A DNA stretch of 6,284 bases. Source: Gammaproteobacteria bacterium. GTDB taxonomy: Bacteria; Pseudomonadota; Gammaproteobacteria; DSM-19610. Below the pieces are notes generated by a model, which was not told the origin of the DNA, made no database searches, and saw nothing but the letters and a program-made list of their open reading frames with translations. Location of the stretch: assembly GCA_030618475.1 (NCBI GenBank), contig JAUXDG010000168.1, positions 1 through 6,284 of the forward strand. Direction: 5' to 3'. Every line of letters begins with the position of its first letter. Position 1 is the first letter of the stretch. A program made the position numbers and the translations under genes. This document shows, piece after piece, positions 1-4,087 of the stretch.

Positions 1-791
1 AGACCGCTTGGCCTCCGACTTCCGAACTCGCCGAGTCGTCAGTCACCCCATCAGCCCCCCCCAGATCACCGTTTTATATCAACCCTGTCGGGCAAACACT
101 GCGTATCGGTATCGCCAGGGATGAGGCCTTCGGTTTTTACTACCCGGGTGATCTGGACGCCATGCTAAAGGCGGGGGCAGAACTGATTCCTGTCGATATG
201 CTTCATGACCAGGAACTGCCTGATATTGATGGACTGTTTATTGGTGGCGGTTTTCCTGAAAGCTGCATGGAGCAGCTGCAGCACAACCGCAAGCTTCGCT
301 ACGACATCAGGGAAGCGATCGAGGCGGGTTTACCCACCTATGCCGAGTGTGGCGGCTTGATGTACCTGGCCCGCAGTCTGAGATGGAAAGATAACAGCTG
401 CGAAATGGTTGGTGTAATTCCCGGTGATGTGGTGATGTATACACGCCCCCGTGGCCGGGGCTATGTCCGCCTCAAGGCAACAAGCGGCCTGCCGTGGCCA
501 CACACTGTTGAGACAGACGGAGAAATCGCCGCTCACGAGTTTCATTATTCCGCACTGGAGAACCTGGAAGCACCTGAAGCCTATGCTTTTGAGGTCCGTC
601 GTGGCATCGGAATAAACGGTCGTCACGACGGTTATGTCTATAAAAACCTGCTGGCCTGTTATAGTCACCAGCGCACAACCAGAACCAACCGCTGGACAGA
701 ACACTTTTTAAACTTCGTTTCAGACTGCAAGTCTCAACGAAGTAGTTACTCATTTTTAAAGGTAAAAACACATGATCACCGTAACCCCTGA
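1..791 (+). CDS. dsrN: DsrN-type siroheme amidase (CobB/CbiA-like glutamine amidotransferase), C-terminal part, 5' end outside window
   Basis: The reading frame is open from the left edge (first full codon at 3), so about 262 residues of a protein that is usually about 450-480 are present. The first ~35 residues are a Pro/Ser/Ala-rich linker. Then comes the class I glutamine amidotransferase domain of the CobB/CbiA family: DEAFGFYYPGDL at about 120-155, the GGGFPE motif at about 246-263, the nucleophile Cys in YAECGG (codon 348-350), EFHYS with its His at 543-545, and a C-terminal GYVYKNLLACYSH block. The N-terminal ATP-binding domain is missing because of the window edge. Family members amidate acetate side chains of tetrapyrroles with glutamine and ATP. 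DsrN is known to amidate siroheme to the siroamide of DsrAB, whereas CobB acts in cobalamin synthesis. The sequence alone does not separate the two; the cysteine-free IscA-like gene next door favours DsrN. The final ~25 residues after HFLNF look non-conserved and run 20 nt into the next gene. Cytoplasmic. Confidence 0.82.
   Translation, partial: TAWPPTSELAESSVTPSAPPRSPFYINPVGQTLRIGIARDEAFGFYYPGDLDAMLKAGAELIPVDMLHDQELPDIDGLFIGGGFPESCMEQLQHNRKLRYDIREAIEAGLPTYAECGGLMYLARSLRWKDNSCEMVGVIPGDVVMYTRPRGRGYVRLKATSGLPWPHTVETDGEIAAHEFHYSALENLEAPEAYAFEVRRGIGINGRHDGYVYKNLLACYSHQRTTRTNRWTEHFLNFVSDCKSQRSSYSFLKVKTHDHRNP
758..763 (+). promoter_or_regulatory. Shine-Dalgarno-like site for dsrR inside the dsrN reading frame
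   Basis: AAAGGT lies 8 nt before the ATG at 772 and supports that start. It sits inside the 3' end of the upstream gene, so the two genes are probably read from one message and dsrR translation may be coupled to dsrN. Confidence 0.55.
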
Positions 792-1080
792 AGCCGCTGA
801 ACAGATCCGTGAATCCGCCAGACAAGGCAAACTGGAAGGCATGCCTTTGCGGATAGCGGTGACCCGCCTGGAGGACGGCAGTTTTCACTATGGGCTGGGT
901 TTTGATGATAACAGCCACGAAGATGATAAAACTTTCCAGTCCGAAGGCATTGAAATTGTAGTCGCGCCGCAAAGTATGGGCATGCTCAACGGCACCGTCA
1001 TCGACTATGTCGATCTCGAAGGTAAAATGGAAATTGTTTTTATCAATCCCAGTGATCCGGCACAGCAACAGAAGACTTGA
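772..1080 (+). CDS. dsrR: DsrR, cysteine-free IscA/HesB-like protein of the dsr cluster
   Basis: This 102-residue protein has the length and pattern of the A-type Fe-S carrier family (IscA/HesB). It has an N-terminal ITVTPEAAEQI helix start, an LRIAV strand, a GLGFDD segment at about 61-66 (compare the LEFVD segment of IscA), a D-x-x-F-x-x-x-G-I-x-I-V-V block at about 72-84, and a closing VDLEG...IVFINP. Canonical IscA binds metal with three cysteines, one near residue 35 and a C-terminal CxC. This protein has no cysteine: the first position falls in a GSFHYG stretch, and the C-terminus ends in a short polar tail after FINP. A cysteine-free IscA relative beside a CobB-like gene is the hallmark of DsrR, reported in Allochromatium vinosum not to bind iron or Fe-S clusters and to influence sulfur oxidation and dsr expression. 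It overlaps dsrN by 20 nt and has its own ribosome-binding site. Cytoplasmic; the exact mechanism is not visible from sequence. Confidence 0.85.
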   Translation: MITVTPEAAEQIRESARQGKLEGMPLRIAVTRLEDGSFHYGLGFDDNSHEDDKTFQSEGIEIVVAPQSMGMLNGTVIDYVDLEGKMEIVFINPSDPAQQQKT

Positions 1081-1105
1081 ACGTCTGCGCAGAAGAAAAC
1101 TTGTC

Positions 1106-1119
1106 CCGGGGATGCCCGG
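1106..1119. repeat. Small GC-rich inverted repeat downstream of dsrR
   Basis: CCGGG, a GATG loop and CCCGG form a 5-bp stem 25 nt after the dsrR stop. No T-run follows, so it is not a convincing intrinsic terminator. It could stabilise the 3' end of the dsr message. A second weak hairpin (AGGGTT/AACCTT, 1154-1168, 3-nt loop, one G-U pair) also lacks a U-tract. Transcription from the dsr unit may therefore continue into the regulator genes. Confidence 0.35.
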
Positions 1120-1176
1120 AAATACACGGCATGTGTCGTAAGAAATGCTGGTCAGGGTTTTTAACCTTGTTCCATA

Positions 1177-1203
1177 AGGGGTAACTTAATGGCTGATACC
1201 CCC
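1177..1203. promoter_or_regulatory. Candidate NarL-type half-sites / inverted repeat over the kinase promoter
   Basis: AGGGGTA at 1177-1183 fits the complement of the NarL heptamer consensus (TACYYMT; here TACCCCT). TACCCCC at 1197-1203 matches six of seven positions in the opposite orientation. The shared cores GGGGTA and TACCCC form a 6-bp inverted repeat with a 13-nt spacer that overlaps the proposed -35 box. The orientation is divergent, unlike the convergent 7-2-7 arrangement known for NarL/NarP, so this is a weak candidate for autoregulation by the encoded response regulator. Confidence 0.25.
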
Positions 1204-1221
1204 ATTATTCGGCGCTATAAT
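1193..1221 (+). promoter_or_regulatory. Sigma-70-like promoter for the kinase/regulator/rhodanese unit
   Basis: CTGATA (1193-1198, four of six matches to TTGACA) and a perfect TATAAT (1216-1221) are separated by 17 nt, the optimal spacing. Initiation would fall at about 1228, giving a leader of roughly 20-25 nt before the ATG at 1251. The position just upstream of the first gene of the unit fits a dedicated promoter for the two-component genes. Confidence 0.55.
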
Positions 1222-1250
1222 GGCCGGACTTGTTGCAAGCATAAGTCATT

Positions 1251-2912
1251 ATGAGTTCCGAGCCCCAGGCCAATCGCGGTCAAGAGTACGTCGCAAACCG
1301 GCAGCCAACCCGCCGGCTGCGACTGCTGGAATGGCCAACCACCCGGCAGTTTCTGGGGGTCCTGTCGACACTCGGCATCCTGCTGTTGATCCTGGGTGCG
1401 CTGAACATCTGGTATTCGCTGCATTCCGACGGCAGCAACTGGTTATATCTTGCCAACAGCATCCTGTTAATCGGGGGTGTTCTACTGCTGTCGTTTGCAT
1501 TCCATACAGCGCGTCGGGATCTCCTTACACCGTTGAGCGAGCTGCGCGACTGGGTCAACCAGATGCGTAATGGTCACCTCAGCGCCCGTTTGCCTGACTC
1601 ATTGCAACCTGATTTCATCACACTCTATCAGGACATCAATCTACTCGGTGAACGCCTGGAATCCCTGTCACTGGACCTGCAGTCGGAAGTTGCCAAACAG
1701 ACCCAACGTATTAAGCAGAAAAACCACTCCCTGGAAATTCTTTACGACGTCGCTGCCAACATCAATGCGGCGCGTGACCTGCAGGAGTTGCTCACCCGGT
1801 TTCTGCATACTCTGAAAAATGCGGTCGATGCGCGTGCCGGCATGGTCCGTATGCTGACTTCGGACGGAAACATGCAGCTGATCGCCAGCAGTGGACTGGA
1901 TCCGGAAGTCATAAAACGGGAGCAGCTCATCAGCGTCGAACGCTGCCTGTGCGGGAAGGCTGCGCAGAGCGGTGAAGTTTATGCGCTCGATGATCTGCAA
2001 GGCTGTGGCCAGTTTGTCGGCCGGCCATTTTTCGATGACAAAGATGTCGAAATGATTGCGGTCCCGCTACGCTACCGGGGCCAGATACTCGGTGTATATA
2101 ACCTGTTCACCGAGCAACATGGTCTTGTCGAGCGCGAAGACGTGAAAAATCTGCTCACCAGTATCGGCCATCACCTGGGAATGGCGATTGAGAAGGCACG
2201 TCTTGACGAAGAAGCCAATCTGTTATCTATCATGGAGGAACGTACCCGGCTCGCCAATGAATTGCACGATTCACTGGCACAGAGCCTGGCCAGTCTGAAA
2301 TTCCAGGTTCGCGTTCTTGACGAAATACTGCACAGTGGCGATGAATCGGCTCTATGGCATGAACTGGAACTCATCGAAAACAGTCTTGACCAAGCGTATA
2401 CCGAGCTGCGCGAACTGATCGCGCACTTCCGTGCACCGATCGACAAACGGGGGCTTGTGCCCGCCATTGAGCAGGCAATGGAGCGATTCCGGCGCGACTC
2501 CGGAATCAGCGCATTCCTGCAGCTCGAATGGGACGATGCCAATCTGCCGGCAGACGTGGATATCCAGGTCTTACGTATCGTTCAGGAAGCCCTGGCCAAT
2601 ATCCGCAAACACAGCGAAGCCAACGCTGTTCGCGTACTGATGCGTGCCGCCAAGGATAGAAATTACATGGTTCTTATCGAAGATGACGGCATCGGTATCC
2701 AGGACAAGGTTATTGATGGCGGACCCGGCGAACACCTCGGTCTGAAGATCCTGCAGGAACGTGCTGCGCGCATTGGAGGCGATCTGAAAATTGAAAGTGA
2801 AGCGGGTGAAGGTACCCGCGTTATTCTTCTTTTCACACAAGCCCAGGAAGAATCCGCCATTAGCGATACGCTGAAAGTGGAATTCCCTGCCCAACCGGCG
2901 AACTCATTATGA
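1251..2912 (+). CDS. NarX/NreB-type sensor histidine kinase (HAMP-GAF-HisKA_3-HATPase), no periplasmic sensor domain
   Basis: A 553-residue membrane kinase of the NarX subfamily. Two membrane helices (about 34-56 and 64-86) are separated by only about seven residues, so the periplasmic nitrate-binding P-box domain of NarX/NarQ is absent. Then come HAMP (about 86-138), a signalling helix with QKNHSLEILYDVAANIN (156-172), a GAF domain (about 175-315) with Cys232, Cys234 and Cys252, the HisKA_3 dimerisation domain with phospho-acceptor His339 in ELHDSLAQSLA, and a GHKL ATPase domain: N-box QEALANIRKH (445-454), DDGIGI (478-483) and GLKILQERAARIGG (497-510). The kinase should autophosphorylate on His339 and pass phosphate to the NarL-type regulator encoded next, whose start overlaps this stop as ATGA. 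ATG 1251 is the only plausible start, because an in-frame TAA lies at 1242 and no start codon intervenes. The Shine-Dalgarno is poor. The signal is unknown; the missing P-box argues against nitrate, and the GAF cysteines suggest redox or sulfur sensing (inference). Confidence 0.92.
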   Translation: MSSEPQANRGQEYVANRQPTRRLRLLEWPTTRQFLGVLSTLGILLLILGALNIWYSLHSDGSNWLYLANSILLIGGVLLLSFAFHTARRDLLTPLSELRDWVNQMRNGHLSARLPDSLQPDFITLYQDINLLGERLESLSLDLQSEVAKQTQRIKQKNHSLEILYDVAANINAARDLQELLTRFLHTLKNAVDARAGMVRMLTSDGNMQLIASSGLDPEVIKREQLISVERCLCGKAAQSGEVYALDDLQGCGQFVGRPFFDDKDVEMIAVPLRYRGQILGVYNLFTEQHGLVEREDVKNLLTSIGHHLGMAIEKARLDEEANLLSIMEERTRLANELHDSLAQSLASLKFQVRVLDEILHSGDESALWHELELIENSLDQAYTELRELIAHFRAPIDKRGLVPAIEQAMERFRRDSGISAFLQLEWDDANLPADVDIQVLRIVQEALANIRKHSEANAVRVLMRAAKDRNYMVLIEDDGIGIQDKVIDGGPGEHLGLKILQERAARIGGDLKIESEAGEGTRVILLFTQAQEESAISDTLKVEFPAQPANSL

Positions 2913-3571
2913 GCTTGCGGGTTTTATTGATCGACGACCATACCCTGTTCCGGGTTGGCCTGGAAGGCCTCCTGGCACACCGGAATATCGACGTCATTGC
3001 CTCCATCGGTGGTGGGCGCGAAGGTTTGCAGTGCGCAAAGGATCTCAAACCCGATGTCGTTCTGCTCGACATGCGCATGCCGGATATCGATGGCATTGGC
3101 GTACTGAAAAAACTGCGTGACACGGGCTTCCAGAATCCGATTGTCATGCTCACCACCAGCACGGATGAACGCGACCTGGTCGAATCATTGCGTAACGGTG
3201 CGCAGGGTTACCTGCTGAAAGATATGGAGCCCGATGAACTGGTGCTGGCGCTGCGTGATATCGTCGGCGGAAAGACCGTCGTCGCACCGGATCTTGCCCC
3301 GGTTCTGGCAAAAGTGGTCCAGGGTGATGGCTCCCTGCCCGATGAGACCTCTCCATTTGACGATTTAACCCCGCGTGAGAGCGAAATCCTCAGCCTGCTG
3401 GCCGAAGGTCAGAGCAACAAGGTAATCGCCCGTAATCTCGGCATTTCCGACGGTACGGTCAAACTTCATGTTAAAGCCATCCTGCGTAAACTCGGCGTGC
3501 ATTCCCGTGTTGAAGCCGCCGTGATCGCGGTGGAACAAGGGCTGCGCGCCAATCGCAACGGAACAGCCTGA
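2909..3571 (+). CDS. NarL/FixJ-family two-component response regulator
   Basis: A 220-residue regulator, the normal length for NarL. The receiver domain (about 3-120) has acidic-pocket residues Asp9-Asp10 in LLIDDH, phospho-acceptor Asp54 in VLLDMRMPD, the switch Thr at 82-83 and Lys104 in YLLKD. After a linker of about 30 residues comes a LuxR-type helix-turn-helix (about 152-215), LTPRESEIL through GTVKLHVKAILRKLGV. The VKxHVK recognition helix matches that of E. coli NarL, so a NarL-like TACYYMT target is possible (inference). The start overlaps the kinase stop by four bases (ATGA) and has no good ribosome-binding site, which points to translational coupling and to a cognate kinase-regulator pair. 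All catalytic residues are present, so it should be phosphorylated normally. Targets are unknown; the dsr genes just upstream, its own promoter and the rhodanese are the obvious candidates. Confidence 0.94.
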   Translation: MSLRVLLIDDHTLFRVGLEGLLAHRNIDVIASIGGGREGLQCAKDLKPDVVLLDMRMPDIDGIGVLKKLRDTGFQNPIVMLTTSTDERDLVESLRNGAQGYLLKDMEPDELVLALRDIVGGKTVVAPDLAPVLAKVVQGDGSLPDETSPFDDLTPRESEILSLLAEGQSNKVIARNLGISDGTVKLHVKAILRKLGVHSRVEAAVIAVEQGLRANRNGTA

Positions 3572-3573
3572 CA

Positions 3574-4038
3574 ATGAAGTCTATTGATGATTTCATCAAC
3601 GAAGCGCTGAAGAACGTCAATGAACTGTTCCCCTGGGATCTGGAAGAAGCGATTAAGAGCAAGGCGGATATTCTGTTACTGGATATTCGCGAGCCCTACG
3701 AATTCGACGCCATGCATATCATGGACGCCATCAACGTACCCAGAGGTGTCCTCGAAACGGCTTGTGATTACGATTACGAAGAAACTGTACCGGAACTGGT
3801 GGAAGCCCGTGAGCGCGAGATAGTGGTAATCTGTCGCTCCGGCAAACGCAGCGTGCTGGCCGCCGATGTCATGCAACAGATGGGTTACAGGCGGGTCAGG
3901 TCGCTGAAGACCGGTATGCGTGGCTGGAGCGACTATGAGCAGGCTATGGTGGATACTGACGGCAAAGCGGTGGACGATGATACCGCGATTGAGTACTTCA
4001 CACCGAGGCTGCGGCCCGAACAACTAAGAAAAAAATGA
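3574..4038 (+). CDS. Single-domain rhodanese-like sulfurtransferase
   Basis: A 154-residue protein with one rhodanese fold. An N-terminal helical stretch (1-25) leads into LLLDIREPYEFDAMHI (about 34-49), NVPRG (54-58), the active-site loop CRSGKRS with catalytic Cys87 (codon 3832-3834), and GMRGW (114-118). The six-residue loop after Cys is typical of true sulfurtransferases rather than Cdc25-like phosphatases. Such enzymes carry persulfide sulfur on the cysteine and hand it to acceptor thiols. There is no signal peptide, so it is cytoplasmic. A charged tail of about 30 residues (YFTPRLRPEQ near the end) follows the domain. The ATG lies 2 nt after the regulator stop, so it belongs to the kinase-regulator operon. 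In a dsr-type sulfur oxidiser it could move sulfane sulfur towards the DsrEFH/TusA/DsrC relay, or present sulfur to the sensor kinase; both are inference. The last codons lie in a seven-A run that is the U-tract of the opposite-strand terminator. Confidence 0.92.
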   Translation: MKSIDDFINEALKNVNELFPWDLEEAIKSKADILLLDIREPYEFDAMHIMDAINVPRGVLETACDYDYEETVPELVEAREREIVVICRSGKRSVLAADVMQQMGYRRVRSLKTGMRGWSDYEQAMVDTDGKAVDDDTAIEYFTPRLRPEQLRKK

Positions 4039-4074
4039 CCAGGCCGTCGCTTTGACTGCCGCGACGGCCTGGTC
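4037..4074 (-). terminator. Intrinsic terminator of the minus-strand glycosyltransferase gene, overlapping the rhodanese stop codon
   Basis: A perfect 14-bp stem (4037-4050 with 4061-4074; GACCAGGCCGTCGC and its complement) encloses a 10-nt loop. Read on the minus strand, it begins 13 nt after the glycosyltransferase TAG and is followed by A and seven T residues (complement of 4029-4035), a classic Rho-independent terminator. On the plus strand there is no T-run after the stem, so for the rhodanese operon it may only block or stabilise the 3' end. The stem begins inside the rhodanese TGA. Confidence 0.9.
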
Positions 4075-4087
4075 CCTGAGGAAGAGG

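Noticed and set aside
1..791. Annotation as CobB/CbiA of cobalamin synthesis
   Set aside because: Sequence motifs fit the whole family, but no cobalamin gene is nearby and the next gene is a cysteine-free IscA-like protein, which fits DsrN. A cobalamin role cannot be fully excluded without the N-terminal half and upstream genes.
472..1068. 198-codon open frame on the minus strand opposite dsrN and dsrR
   Set aside because: It runs across two well-supported genes and their junction on the other strand with no recognisable domain; it is a shadow frame.
1106..1168. Intrinsic terminator after dsrR
   Set aside because: Two small hairpins are present but stems are only 5-6 bp and neither is followed by a run of T.
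1187..1224. TAATGGC repeated twice (1187-1193 and 1218-1224) as an operator pair
   Set aside because: Seven-base direct repeats are expected by chance in an AT-rich promoter and nothing else supports binding.
1222..1237. Sigma-54-like promoter (TGGCC...TTGCA)
   Set aside because: The spacing between the GG and GC elements is 11 rather than 10 nt and the -24 element is imperfect; the overlapping TATAAT promoter explains the region better.
1251..3571. Classical nitrate-sensing NarX-NarL system
   Set aside because: The kinase has no periplasmic P-box domain and no nitrate reductase genes are in view; only the subfamily resemblance supports the name.
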